Positions 45,474 through 56,558 of a DNA stretch of 64,000 nucleotides are shown here, piece by piece. Within the stretch, counting starts at the first letter, position 1. The number at the start of each line of letters is the position of its first letter. The DNA is from Parietaria judaica. Lineage: Eukaryota; Streptophyta; Magnoliopsida; Rosales; Urticaceae. Below the pieces are notes generated by a model. It worked only from the letters and a program-made list of their open reading frames with translations, did no database searches and was not told the origin of the DNA. The stretch spans positions 19,934,001-19,998,000 of the forward strand of contig OX940860.1 in the NCBI GenBank assembly GCA_954871525.1, written 5' to 3'. The position numbers and the translations under genes are program-made.

Positions 45474-46451
45474 CTAACAGTCATAGAGAAGCTTTTGCAG
45501 CCAAGCATCTCTCCGAGAAGTGGAAAGGCCGAAGAAATAAAATAGCTTGTCCTTGTTTTCCATAAGTATCTCAGCGACTCTATCGCACTCCGACATGGTC
45601 AATGTTGTTGTTTTCTCCAATTCACCTCCTAGACGCATAAGATATTTAACATTTGGATCTTGATTATCACCAATTGCATCACTTAGGCGAGTAGATGCCT
45701 TCTCGATAGCATTAGCAAGAATCAAAGTATCTTCCTTGGCATCAAAATTTCCATAATCTCTCTTTCTCTTACCCGATCTTTTTTGTTGGTTCATATTGTC
45801 ACTAGTTGTCGTATTACTATCATTAAAAGTACCATCTTCAGCTCCAATACAATCTGCTCTCCCTCTTCGTTGATCTTGTTCTCTTTCTCTTTCTCTTTCA
45901 ATGTCGTCAACAATATCTGCTATATCTTCAGCAAGTTGTCCTGTTGCACGATCTTTACCATAAACCATGGAGAGTTCTTCATAATAAGGAAAATCTTTAG
46001 TCTTGAAAGGTGATGCATCCTTATGGCTTTGTATTAACAATTTAATTTATCAGCAAAATAATGTTAAAATAAGTTAGTACTTAACCTAAAAGTTGAATGA
46101 CCATACCTTTAAATATTCATCCCAAACTGATTTCTCGGCAGTTACAGTTTTTCTATCTGGATCCCAGCCAAATCCACTGCAGTTAGGCCCTGTTAACATT
46201 TCATGCACAACTTGAAAGTTGTTTTTGAAAATTCTCAACCTTGACTCGATGTGTGGTTTAGCTAATTTGTCACAGTTGGGCAGTTTTTCATGTAGCTTCT
46301 TCTCGAGAGCTCGAAGATGCCCTGGCTTGAAACTACTTCCATCCGCCTTGAATGTTCCTTCGTCGTTTATTTCCAATAGAGATTCAATGAGAATTCTATC
46401 TTCATCTTCATTCCAAAACCTCTTATTTTGTCCTGGGCCCTTTTGACTCAT
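45474..46451 (-). CDS. Harbinger ORF1: Myb/SANT-like DNA-binding protein, possibly splice-defective
   Basis: Exon 1 (46451-46107) encodes 115 residues with a Myb/SANT-like domain: NKRFWNEDEDRILIESLLEI, then KLPNCDKLAKPHIESRLRIF and WDEYLK. In related plant proteins this continues directly into SH-x-x-A-x-PF. That continuation (SHKDASPF through KLLYDC, stop at 45474) is present on the same strand from about 46028, with an acidic/basic linker and a C-terminal helix-rich part. A normal GT donor is at 46106, but the base pair just before the expected exon 2 is AA, not AG. Using the nearest AG shifts the frame to a stop. So the protein may be split, use a rare acceptor, or be inactive. In Harbinger transposition this protein brings the transposase to the element ends and nucleus. 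Confidence 0.7.
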
Positions 46452-46631
46452 TGAAATCTCCGTCCTATAATTGAAGTATTAAACAATAAGGCACAACTCA
46501 TTATGTAATTTTCAAATTTACAATTACTAAAATTTCAAATTAAAAATATCACATAAACAATCACATTCATAGAAAAAGATCTGAGTAAGTAAACTAAACA
46601 ACAAACAAACAACTAGTCTTAATATATTAAA

Positions 46632-48310
46632 CTACATAGATCTTCGAACGATCCAGTCATTATACATCTCGTGTGCTAAGTTCTTTCTCCATGTAGTCCA
46701 TTCAGAGGAAATTTCGACAAATGTTATAAATTCATCTGAAGATGGCTGGCTGGACTCTATATTCGAAGGTGTCTCTGGAATTTCATCTGACATATGTGAC
46801 TTGATGAAATTATGTAGCAAGCAACATGCATAGATAATATAATTTTGAGTCTTCACGGGATAGAATGCTAGACTCCTAAGGATTGCCCATCTACTTTTTA
46901 AGACCCCCAAGCATCTCTCAACTACATTCCTAGCCGCTGCATGCTTAAAATTATAGTATTCATAGGGATTTTGAGGCAGGCTTCCTTCTATTCTTTGACT
47001 CCGATGATTTCGTGTTCGTCGAAAAGGGGATAAGAATCCAATCGCGTTAGAAAATCCAGCGTCGACTAGGTAATATCGACCTAAAAATGTACAAAATAAA
47101 ATAAAATTTATTTATTTAAAAACTCTTAATAGCTGTAGATTATGCATAATAAATACTGATTCAATAACATACCACGAGGAACTCGTAAATCACTTCTCTT
47201 ACGGAGAGCATCACGCAATATTCTACCATCATGCGCGGAGCCTTCCCAACCAACTAAAACATAAATGAACTCCATATTTGGTGTACATGCAGCTAACACA
47301 TTAGTAGTTATGTCCCCACACCTATTACGGTAGCTTGCACGTTGTGTTACTGGAAGTCTTACTCTTACTTGAGTTCCATCTATGGCCCCTAAGCAATTCT
47401 ATGGGGGAAAAAAATAGCTTTAAGTCTTAAAATTAATTACTATGTAAACAGTAACCATGTCAAAAGTATTACCTTAAACCATCTCCATCTTTCATCAGTT
47501 GAATTACAAGGCACTGGTTCGGGTTTTTTCCATAACTCTTTATGTAAGCAAATGACTGCCCGTAGAACATTATGGAAATACATACTCACTGTAGCTCCAG
47601 ATCTCAAAAATCGAAACTTGACAACTCTATTCTTTTCATGATGTGCTAGTATATGTAAAAACATAGCTACTTGCTCATCAACTTGTAGGTATCTAGCTGC
47701 TCGTAGTCCTCCTCTACTCTCCAATGCATCACACAACTTAGTAAATGCATTTCTAGTCAATCTAAGTTGATTTAAACATGTAACATCACTCTCATATGCA
47801 ATCTGATGCACCATGTCTCTATTAACAAACACATCAAGAACATAAAGTTGTTCTATTAAAGATCTCTTCTCTATTTTAGATTTATGAGTTTTCATAAATC
47901 TCTCAACTAACTGCAAAATATTCATCCATTGGAAATACAATGAGCCTAAAACCGTTTTCCTCCACCTACATAAATATTTTTATATAAAATAATCATTTCT
48001 TGTTCTGATAAAAAACAACAAGCAACTAGAAGGCATCTAATGAGGTACAAACAACAACGAATGATCACTTAATTACACCATTCATGATCGGCATCGCTTA
48101 TATTTAGTCAATGAGAAAGATAGGCAAACACAGTGCACAAAGGTACAACAAGCACCTAAAGCCCATTCAAAAAAAAAAAAAACAAGCACCTAGAAGGCAT
48201 CTACACAAATACGATTCTTGAAAATCATATATATAATATACACATAGTTTATAAGAAACGAACCTGGATTTTTTGTTGAGTTGATTTACGAAGTCAGTTG
48301 AATCGTTCAT
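46632..48310 (-). CDS. PIF/Harbinger DDE transposase, apparently intact
   Basis: Four exons on the minus strand: 48310-48264, 47965-47473, 47398-47173, 47080-46632, all with GT-AG borders and in phase, giving 404 residues, normal for the family. The N-terminal helix-turn-helix region (LRLTRNAFTKLCDALESRGGL) precedes a DDE_4 nuclease domain. The catalytic triad is visible: D187 in AIDGTQV, D237 in GSAHDGRIL and E310 in ARNVVERCLGVLKSRW. YYLVDAGFSNAIGFLSPFR and YACCLLHNFI are further family signatures. There is no stop or frameshift in the conserved domain, so the transposase could be active if expressed. Confidence 0.88.
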
Positions 48311-49154
48311 CTAGGAAATAAACAAACCCAAACATCATTAGGTACAATCAAAGAGAAAATGAAGAGAGAAAAAACAAACCAGAATTTAACCCAAAATATA
48401 TCCTTTAAAAAATTATAGAATAAGCTGGATAATCACAACTATTGACTACCTAACGAAATTGAATCAGAATATACTAACGAGAATAAATAGCTAACTAAAG
48501 ACGAAAGCAAAATGGTCGAACCTTACCTTCACCAAGCTTCCGAAAGAGGAATCAGAGTTGAGAATCAATAACAAGATGAAAGAAAATAAATGAGGGGAGT
48601 GATCTGTAGAAAAATACAGATGAAAATAAATAAATGAGGTGAGTCATTGAGAGAGGAGAGTCGTGGGGAAAGTGCAGAGAGAGGAGAGAAGAAGAGGGGT
48701 GCAGATGACACGTGAGTAGTGGAGAAAATGGAGGAAATAGTAGTTACTTGAGGGTAATTTAGGAAAAAGAAAAAAGAGATGGAATTGTAATCACAATTAC
48801 AATACGTGAATTTTGTAATGCATATTCCTTTAAAATAGGGACTTTTGTTTACATTGTAAAGACCATTACGTTGCATATTTTTATGATTATAACTGAACAT
48901 GGTAATAAGTAAGTGTGCTTATTACGATTACGACCGATTACGCTCCATTACGCCCAAGTGAACGGGGCATTGTAATCCTGATTAAGGGAGTTGGTTTTTG
49001 TAATCCTTATTACATCAAAAAGGCCTATTTTGATTACAATGTAATTAGCATTACGTTGAATATTTTTGTAATCGTAACTAAACATCGTAATAAGTAGTTG
49101 TGCTTATTATGATTACATCCCATTACAATCCATTACGTCCAAGTGAACAAGTAC

Positions 49155-50241
49155 TTGACGGTTAATTATTCATAACTACTCATTCTACCCATGATCTACT
49201 TGTTCTTGCGTCTTATGAGTTACATGGACGATGCATGTTTGATCGAGGTGTTCAAACGGGAAGTACTTCCCAAAATGTCGTGAGATGAGTCTTTTTTTTT
49301 TTAATTATTATAATTCTTCTTCACATTTTCCTCCTAACTCTTTTTCGCACGCTTTAAATATCGCTCGATTATCATATATACCTTTACCTCACAAATGTTT
49401 TGAAATAACAAAACTCCGGAGAAGCATATGTTCACAGGGGCTCGAAACTTAAGGCGGTTACCGGTATTGCAAGGAAGGCATCGATTTGGAAATTAGAGTA
49501 TATTGTAGGCTGTAGCAATTGTTGTCAAGATCAATTTCGACATTGTGCACTAGTTATTTGTGTATCGTGCATGTTTTTTTTCGTTCTTTTGTTTATCATT
49601 TTTGGTATGATGTCCGCCATAAATCCTTCTTCGTACCAAAAATAGAAAGATGCTATAAAGTTATTGGGTCATAAAAATAATTTTTTTTTTCTCGAATTTA
49701 TGACCTTTTAGGATGTTTTATTGAAATTTTATCTTTTTTTAAAAAAAATAAAAAATTATCGTGTTTGAAAAATAATTTTTTTTTTTTTTTTTTTTATAGA
49801 AACATTTGTTTACTTGTGTAGTGTGTTATTTTCACAATCTAGCATCAACACAAGAAGAAACAAATGCGAGTTAATTAAATTGCTCTTTATAAATAGTTTG
49901 TAATTTTATATTGAGTCTCGAGAACAAACTGAAAACTATTTTGGACTTAATAGAACATCTTTTATTATTATTATTATTATTAATATTAATATTCAATGTA
50001 AATTTTAAAAAAATGTATAGTCACATTTTTATTATTTATTTCCATACTATTTTTTGTTTGTCAAAATACAATATCTCGTCAAACGGCCGTTATAATTTTA
50101 GTAAATAACCCCTGCATTTTAAAAGAACACAACAATTAAATTTCCCCAAATTTCCAGCGGGAAACTAAAACATACAAAATTGTACAAGTTCAAAAACATA
50201 AATTAACTCACGCTCGCTTCCTATTGGTCCCCTTAACCCCA
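49155..50241. other. AT-rich intergenic DNA and H2A upstream region
   Basis: No gene seen. Long T runs at about 49290, 49680 and 49770. Poly-ATT repeats at about 49960-49990. Confidence 0.5.
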
Positions 50242-50249
50242 CGCGGATC
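50242..50249 (+). promoter_or_regulatory. histone octamer CGCGGATC upstream of H2A
   Basis: A perfect plant histone octamer about 230 bp before the H2A start. A reversed CCAAT box (ATTGG) lies at about 50223. The same octamer is at the H4 gene (13988). A CT-rich leader at about 50430 precedes the ATG. Confidence 0.75.
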
Positions 50250-50477
50250 GCCGTAAAGCGCATCACCACCCGTCGATTAAGAAACAATCCAACGGCTGAT
50301 CTCACACCCAGCTCCTCATCCCCTTCCCTTTCCCCATCATATCCAAAAGCTGTTAGTTTTGTATCTCCAGATTCAACTCCTATAAAGTCCTTCTTCATCT
50401 CCGCCTGAAGAAATCAACGTCAAATCCTCTCTCTCTCTCTCTACTACTCCAGTTCGTCGGATTCTTCAGCTTCAGCC

Positions 50478-51024
50478 ATGGATACCGGTGGAAAGATCAA
50501 GAAAGGTGCCGCGGGAAGGAAAGCCGGAGGACCGAAGAAGAAATCGGTGTCGAGATCCTTCAAGGCCGGTCTGCAATTCCCCGTCGGAAGAATCGGCCGG
50601 TACCTCAAGAAAGGCCGCTACGCTCAGCGCGTCGGAGGCGGAGCCCCGGTGTACCTCGCCGCCGTGCTCGAATACCTCGCCGCCGAAGTAAGTCTCTTTC
50701 TCGTCTCGCGTGTGGTGATTTAGGTTTAGGTTTCGCTAATTGAACAGAAATTCACGGACTTGTTGCTTCGATCAGGTTTTGGAGTTGGCTGGGAACGCGG
50801 CGAGAGACAACAAGAAGACCAGGATCATCCCGAGGCACGTTCTGCTTGCGGTGAGGAACGACGAGGAGCTCGGAAAGCTGCTCGCCGGAGTGACGATCGC
50901 TCACGGCGGTGTGCTCCCGAACATCAACCCGATTCTGTTGCCGAAGAAGAGCGAGAAGCAGGCTGCGGCGGCGAAGGAGCCGAAGTCGCCCTCGAAGGCC
51001 GGCAAGTCCCTGAAGAAGGCCTAG
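50478..51024 (+). CDS. histone H2A, H2A.W type
   Basis: Two exons, 50478-50687 and 50776-51024, giving 152 residues. The histone fold is clear: [55 protein letters not shown] and the acidic patch region. The extended C-terminus after NPILLPKK carries [13 protein letters not shown], an SPxK minor-groove-binding motif. In plants this tail defines H2A.W, the variant that marks and compacts heterochromatin; canonical H2A and H2A.X (SQEF) lack it. A single intron at this position is normal for plant H2A variants. Location next to a small RRM gene and near ADF and PPR matches Arabidopsis HTA6 (At5g59870). The tail is less SPKK-rich than in Arabidopsis, so subtype is strong but not certain. Confidence 0.93.
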
Positions 51025-51493
51025 ATTTGATTCAGCATTGACGACGAAGAGCTCATTCTCTTGTCTGTTAATTTGTATGTATGATGCTCTTAGATTTTCG
51101 TAGCTCCTTTTTGTGATGTTGTTTTGCGTAGCGAAGATGATTTGGGATCTCTCTCTATGTAGGAAAAAATCTTATTTATGTTTGATTTTAATGAAAAGGG
51201 AACCACTTGTTTCTGTTATTCGTGTTTCTATTTGTTCTCTGAGGCTTCTCATGGTGTGTCCTCTATATAATGCTATCATTATGTTCGTCTTACTATAATG
51301 GTTACCCTTCTATACCGTTCAATAGCTGATGTGACTATAAGCTAGTACATGAGGATGATACATCCATTCACGTCCATGTTTCTAGAACTATTTTGAAAGA
51401 TATGATATTTTTTTTAATGTTTTTTGTTATGTTCCAAAATAAACCTTAGTTATGCAAGCTAAAGGCTCAATCACTACACTAATGGATGAAACT
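51025..51493. other. H2A 3' UTR and spacer
   Basis: Transcribed trailer of H2A at first, then anonymous sequence up to the LINE insertion. Confidence 0.5.
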
Positions 51494-51507
51494 GATTACA
51501 AGTGTAT

Positions 51508-52712
51508 TTTTTTCAGAGAAAACCAGATTCTTATAAATATTAATCAAGGAGAGGGGATTGAATCCCTTACAACAGAGTCAACCAACCATAAAGGGCATTC
51601 GGTCGACTAAAAAATAGTGGACAAAGAAGCAAAATGAGTTTTGGCGAGCCTATTGGCCACCATATTACATTCGCGAGGAATCCATCGGGATTTGCCCGGA
51701 AAGCCCACTGATCGAAGAAGACAACCGACATCCGCCAAAATCGGGCCTTGAAGGCCGTTGTCCTTTCCTCCGTTCACCAATTGGATTGCACGGAGGCAAT
51801 CAGATTCGACCACCGCGACCTTCCATCCCCGATCTAAAACGAATTTGAGCCCGCCATAGATAGCTTTGCACTCCACCGTCAACGCCGAATCCACGTTCTC
51901 GAGGGACGATGCCATAACCCCGAGGACCCCGCCATAATAATTCCTCACGACACCTCCTATCGCCGCTTGCCCGGTTTTTTCATCCCATGCCGCGTCGACA
52001 TTGAGTGTGAGCCCTCCATTCTCGTCACCGGTCCACACTACTTGCTTAACTGATCTAGCCTCGACGTTCCCCTCCGTTTTCCCCGTGCACATTTTGAAGC
52101 TTAAAAACTAAGAAGTCACCTCTTCTATCCACACTTCCGGTCTCTTAACGTAGTGCTCAAAGAGCCGGAGGTTTCGATCGGACCAAGCCGCCCAAAGGTT
52201 CCCGCAAAAAAGCTTCAATTTAGCCTCCGAAAGGGTTTCCACCGCCCGGAGACATAAATCTCGTAGGGGGATTTCCCCAGTTTTCTCCGCCCACCGGTGA
52301 AGCACCGAGCAACCCCACACCGCCTTAGCCCGCTCGCATCCCCATAAAGCATGGAGAGCATCCTCCGGAAGTGCTCCACAAAACCTACAAAAGGGAAGGC
52401 AATCTATACCGCGACCCCGGAGTGCTCCAAAAGTCGGAAGAGCTTCAAACCATGCTCGCCATACCAAATGTTTGACCTTGGGCGGTATTTGGAGTCCCCA
52501 CAATTTCTTCCACCACCTCGGCTCGTCGTTAACCGAGCAAGACGGTACCCCTCTTGCCTCGGCTCTCGCGAGCCGGTACCCGGAACGGACCGTGTAGATT
52601 CCATCCTCTTCAAAGTGCCACACTAGCCGATCGTGATGACGCTCCACTCCCAAAGGAATCTTCAAAATTGCTTCGGCATCGTAGGGGGACATCATTGTCT
52701 CAATGAGATCAC
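51508..52712 (-). mobile_element. 5'-truncated LINE retrotransposon with target-site duplication
   Basis: A 1,205-bp insertion between 14-bp direct repeats GATTACAAGTGTAT (51494-51507 and 52713-52726). On the minus strand it starts within coding sequence (RDLIETMMSPYDAEAILKIPL), that is 5'-truncated, and ends with a short A run (T run on +, at 51508). This is the classic product of target-primed reverse transcription. Confidence 0.9.
51607..52712 (-). pseudogene. LINE ORF2 3' fragment: zf-RVT and RNase H domains
   Basis: The first part (to 52108) has the reverse-transcriptase-associated zinc-binding region: WWKKLWGLQIPPKVKHLVWRA, then CRFCG...H.LWGC. An in-frame TAG at 52108 separates it from the RNase H part (52092-51607), which shows LNVDAAWDEKTG (first catalytic Asp), the ECKAIYGGLKFV Glu and VVESDCLRAIQLV Asp, and ends ANRLAKTHF. 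The reverse transcriptase and endonuclease domains are missing through 5' truncation. Non-functional. Confidence 0.88.
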
Positions 52713-52767
52713 GATTACAAGTGTATGAAACACAAGTATATTGTTTTTACCAAGATCACTAATCCCA

Positions 52768-52930
52768 GAATCTAAAACACAAATATTCAAGAACACAATT
52801 TGACTACAATTAGCCAATCGGAATCTAAAACGCACAAATATTCAAGAACACAATTTGATTACAATTAGCCAATCGGAATCTAAAACGCACAAATATTCAA
52901 GAACACAATTTGACTCCAATTAGCAAACCG
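52768..52930. repeat. 53-55 bp tandem repeat, three copies
   Basis: GAATCTAAAAC-type units start at 52768, 52821 and 52876, each running through TTCAAGAACACAATTTGA to ATTAGCCAATCG. They begin about 40 bp beyond the LINE target duplication. Confidence 0.92.
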
Positions 52931-53538
52931 GAGAGATTAAGTTGAAACTAAGTTTTGTGATTGTTCACTTAAGTTCTACTTAGGGTTAATCTCGATAAAA
53001 GTGCTAATATTTTCGAAAAATGGACCAATAAGTTTTTTTTTTTTTGCCCGGACAAAGTTCTAATTCTTTAGTTTTGTATACCTAGTGGTACCTCTGTCAA
53101 AATTTTTGTCCTCCACCATTAGTCATGCAACCGTTACAAATTTTTGTCCTCATTTCGGGGGAAAATTAGCCATAAGAAAGTTGGACGATCGAAGATAATA
53201 GGGGATATGTACTTAAACGGGAACACAATTTTTTTTCAATCCCCGAAAACCGCATAATCCATGGTTCAGAATTTTCACGGAAGTGAAATGAGGAGACAAA
53301 ACCAAAGAATTAGAACCTATTAGTCCATTTTTTGAAAGTATAATACTTTTGTCGGGATTAACCCTTCTATTTACATCTTACTTGACTCAATTTACTTTAA
53401 ACAACATTGCACACACTTAAGCTGTATTTTTATCACTACTCCATGACAAATGAGAGATCTTTTTCCTTATTCAACTATTTTGAAAGAAATTATTAATTTT
53501 TCTTAAAACCATAATTGAGGGCACTATATGGTACTTAT
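52931..53538. other. anonymous AT-rich spacer
   Basis: No coding or structural feature recognised. Confidence 0.5.
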
Positions 53539-56054
53539 TAGAGCTGCATGTGGCGACGCCTGACACGGACTCGCGACTCGTGGAGAAGCAGTTCGCGATG
53601 GGTCGCGACGTGGAGAGAGAAATCGTGATGTGTAAATTTCGCGCGAAATCGCGACACATCGCGATTTGTCACGCTCGCGACGCATCGCGACTGCGTTTTT
53701 GGTCGCGACGAGACGCGACGCCGTGACTTGCAACTTGAGTACTAAGGGGCATAATAATAGGATATTTTTTAAATCATTTAAAGTTGAAGTAATTTGATAT
53801 AAACCCGAAAGACCATGATTCAACGAGGGTCTTTTTTTGTTAGAAAAATTTAAAGTAACAACATAAAAGGGTTTGAGGAAGGTGGTGAATTTCTCCGCGG
53901 TTTCCCATTCCGCCTCCGTGATCCACGCCTGGGGCTCGAGTTCCATGTGGAGGAAGTGGTCCAAAGGTAGCCTTTGCTTACAAACAACTGAAATGATTAG
54001 AAAAGTAGAGTTTCATCGTGTATTATTGTCTAATGCAAATTTGTTAGCTCTATGATTATGTTCTTTACAAAATCTTCTCCACCTATTGGTGGTTTGTGAA
54101 TGCCGGATCCAATCAATAATGCCGCGTATTTTTTCCACATGTCTTAAAATTTCTCTTTCGCCCGATTGTACAATTAAATTTATTATGTGGCAAGCACATC
54201 GTTGATGTAAAATATTATGAAATTGAGAAGCGGGCAATTTAGTTTCCAAGATTGTGGTAGCGGCATTGTTGTTTGAGGCATTGTCTAAAGTAATAGAAAT
54301 AACGCGATTTTGTAAACCCCAATCGTTGAATAATTCTAGTAATTTATCGGAAATATTTTGGCCGGTATGCCGACTCTCGAATGGTGCTAGATTTAAATGT
54401 TTTTTACACGGATTCCAATCATCGTCTACGTAATGAGTGGTCAAACTCAAATAATCATTTAAACTCGGACCGCTCCACAAGTCGGTGGTGGAAGCAACGT
54501 TTATGATAAACATTTTAAAAAAATCGACCAAAAAGTTTTTTTGCATAGCATATGCGGATTCCATGTCGCTAGTATAAGTCGTACGGGAAAACTGCTGGTA
54601 TGAGGGATTAATCATTTGCATATATTTAGTATGAGCATGATTTTCGACCATACTCAGCGGCACGCCCGTAGAAAGAATCCATTCGAGGGTTCATTTCCGT
54701 AAATTAACAGTGGTAAGGGCACTTACTTGTGCTGTGTTTACCTCATCGTCCACCCCGGTTGGGAAGCACATTTTTGCGTGTCGCGTCAAGTAGCCGGTTC
54801 CATGTTCCCCCAACGCATCTATGGTTGCCTCGCACTTCTTGCACGTGGCGATTTTCACCCGAACACCATTCTCCACCCGTCGATCTTCGTGAAAAAACCT
54901 CCACACTTTGGAAGTGTTTGGTCTTCCCCACGCCAAGCCCGAAGGATTTGCTCTATTAATAATAAAAGGGAGAATATAGTGAATGAAAATTATAATAAAA
55001 TAGAAAAATGACAAAAATTTATACATAGAGAAATGACTAAAAGCTATTACCCGGTTGAAGGACGTCGAACACGTCGAGGACGTCCAACAGAGGCTTCACC
55101 GCTTTCTTCATGGGAACGTAAAGGAGAACCGTGGTGGTACGAGCCAACAACGGAGGTATGGACCGAGGGCGGAGTCGGAAGGTCCTCCTCGGCATCATCG
55201 GGTCGTTAGGTTGCATCATCGGGTCGTTGAGTTGCGTCGTTGTCGGAGGAGGTTTCACGGTGGTCGTGTTGTTGAAACATTAGGTTGAAAAATGGATCGT
55301 TATTTCCCGCCCTGGATTGATAAACCGCCTTGACCACTTCTCGGGGCACTAAATCGGGATTGATGTTGTGCATGCCCACCGCCCGGGTTAAACTAGGACT
55401 TAGACACCGTTGGGTATCATCGGGATAATTTGGATTTGGGGGGGAGGGAAATATTCCGGTCGGTAGCACAACGGAAATGTAGTCGTCGGGCGTGGGTTGC
55501 GATTGTCCCTCAATTTTAAATTGGGGTTGCAAATTCCTAGCCGTCCTTCGACCCCGGGAACTACCGCCGCTTCCTTGACTCATAATGAATAAAATATAAA
55601 ACTTTAGAACTTTAGAACTTGAAAGCTTAGAGAATTAAGAGAATTAGAAAGAAGAATAGAAGATTGGTGTGAGGAAATGAGGGTGGAAGATGTGATATTT
55701 ATAGGGTTTGACGAGAGAGTAGGGTGGTTGAATATTTATTATGGTGGGTAAAGTGGGTGAATAATTATGAGGAGATAGTGGGTTGAAATTGTGGTTGGGT
55801 AATAAATTTGAAATTTTAGGGTTGAAATTCGAGTAAAGTGGGTAGAAATTGTGGTTGGGTAATAAATTTCGGGTGAAAAGTGGTTATTTTTGCCCCAAAC
55901 ACAATTTTCCCCCCTCCCTCGGATCAGCTTCCCCACGTCGCGATTCTCTCTCCTCGTCGCGACCAATCGCGATTTCTCTCTCCACGTCGCGACCCATCGC
56001 GAACTGCTGCTCCACGTCGCGAGTCCGTGTCAGGCGTCGCCACATGCAGCTCTA
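53539..56054 (-). mobile_element. hAT transposon, defective, long inverted ends
   Basis: A 2,516-bp element with terminal inverted repeats of roughly 90 bp starting TAGAGCTGCATGTGGCGACG at both ends, with CGTGTCAGGCGTCGCCACAT mirrored on the right. Both subterminal regions are dense in TCGCGA/TCGCGACG words (about 53545-53720 and 55930-56040), the kind of array hAT transposases bind. Inside are pieces of a BED-finger hAT transposase on the minus strand. A clear 8-bp duplication was not found at these coordinates. Confidence 0.8.
53720..55583 (-). pseudogene. hAT transposase (BED zinc finger) pseudogene, C-terminus deleted
   Basis: Starts at 55583 (MSQGSGGSSRGRRTARN). An in-frame TAA at about 55206 interrupts a short Arg-Pro-Asp-Asp repeat where CAA would be expected. 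A GT-AG intron (about 55043-54957) leads to a BED-type finger: WRFFHEDRR, CKKCEATID, GTGYLTRHAKMC. A TGA follows NLRK with apparent loss of sequence, then the RNase H-fold transposase region (ASTTDLWSGPSLNDYLSLTTHYVDD; ISITLDNASNNNAA; CACHIINLIVQ). Another TGA replaces the expected Trp before NSTFL. A last piece (HMELEPQAWITEAEWETAEKFTTFLKPF) runs straight into the subterminal repeats. The C-terminal hATC dimerization domain is absent. Non-autonomous. Confidence 0.85.
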
Positions 56055-56558
56055 AATGTATGTAATATTTAATTTTCGGCGCCAACAGTATTCAAAGTTT
56101 AATAAAATTGAAACTACATGTTTGCACTTTACAGTTACACTATTAGAATTGACATGACCCTCTATTAACCATTTTTAATTAAAGTTCGGTACACTATCTT
56201 ATCTAACAAGAATACATTTTTCACTGTAAAAAGAACTTGAATATCCAGTTGCATTGTTGTCTACAACTTAAATACTTTTATTGCTATTATTTCATAGATT
56301 ATTTCATTGTTAGTCCTTGTATTGCTGAAGATTTTTCTATCACCAATGCAAATAATATATTATTAAAATCCACCATACTTGAGTCTGAAACTCAACTTTA
56401 ATCGACTGCTTTCAGTTTTAGGTGAATGAGTTTTCATTTTCATCGCTTGTCTTATTGACCGAAGTGTTAACTAATTCAGTGAATGCAGAATCGATGTCCC
56501 TCGTTTAGGGCTTTGGCTGATTTGGGTTTTTTCGACTGAGCTAAAGTGTTCCTTAAAC
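56055..56558. other. RRM gene upstream region
   Basis: AT-rich; the promoter of the following gene is presumably here. No named motif stands out. Confidence 0.5.

Larger units (their letters stand above)
44847..48969 (-). mobile_element. PIF/Harbinger DNA transposon with both ORFs
   Basis: The left terminus GGTGGCGTTCACTTCG follows TTA. The right terminus, read inward, is TGCCCCGTTCACTTGGGCG. Harbinger elements have a 3-bp TTA/TAA target and carry two genes, a Myb/SANT-like protein and a DDE transposase; both are present on the minus strand (46451-45474 and 48310-46632). Length about 4.1 kb, normal for the superfamily. The right 3-bp duplication is not exact, so ends may be off by a few bases. 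Confidence 0.8.
44176..49154. mobile_element. outer Harbinger-type element or duplicated ends
   Basis: The left end GGTGGCATTCACTTCGTGG at 44176 (after TAA) and the right end CATTACGTCCAAGTGAAC, finishing near 49148, are inverted versions of the same terminus, with TAATCGTAATAGATTGGAATC-type subterminal repeats. An almost identical pair lies inside (44847 and about 48963). This suggests one PIF/Harbinger-family element inserted into another, or unequal duplication of both ends. The exact outer right boundary is uncertain. Confidence 0.6.
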
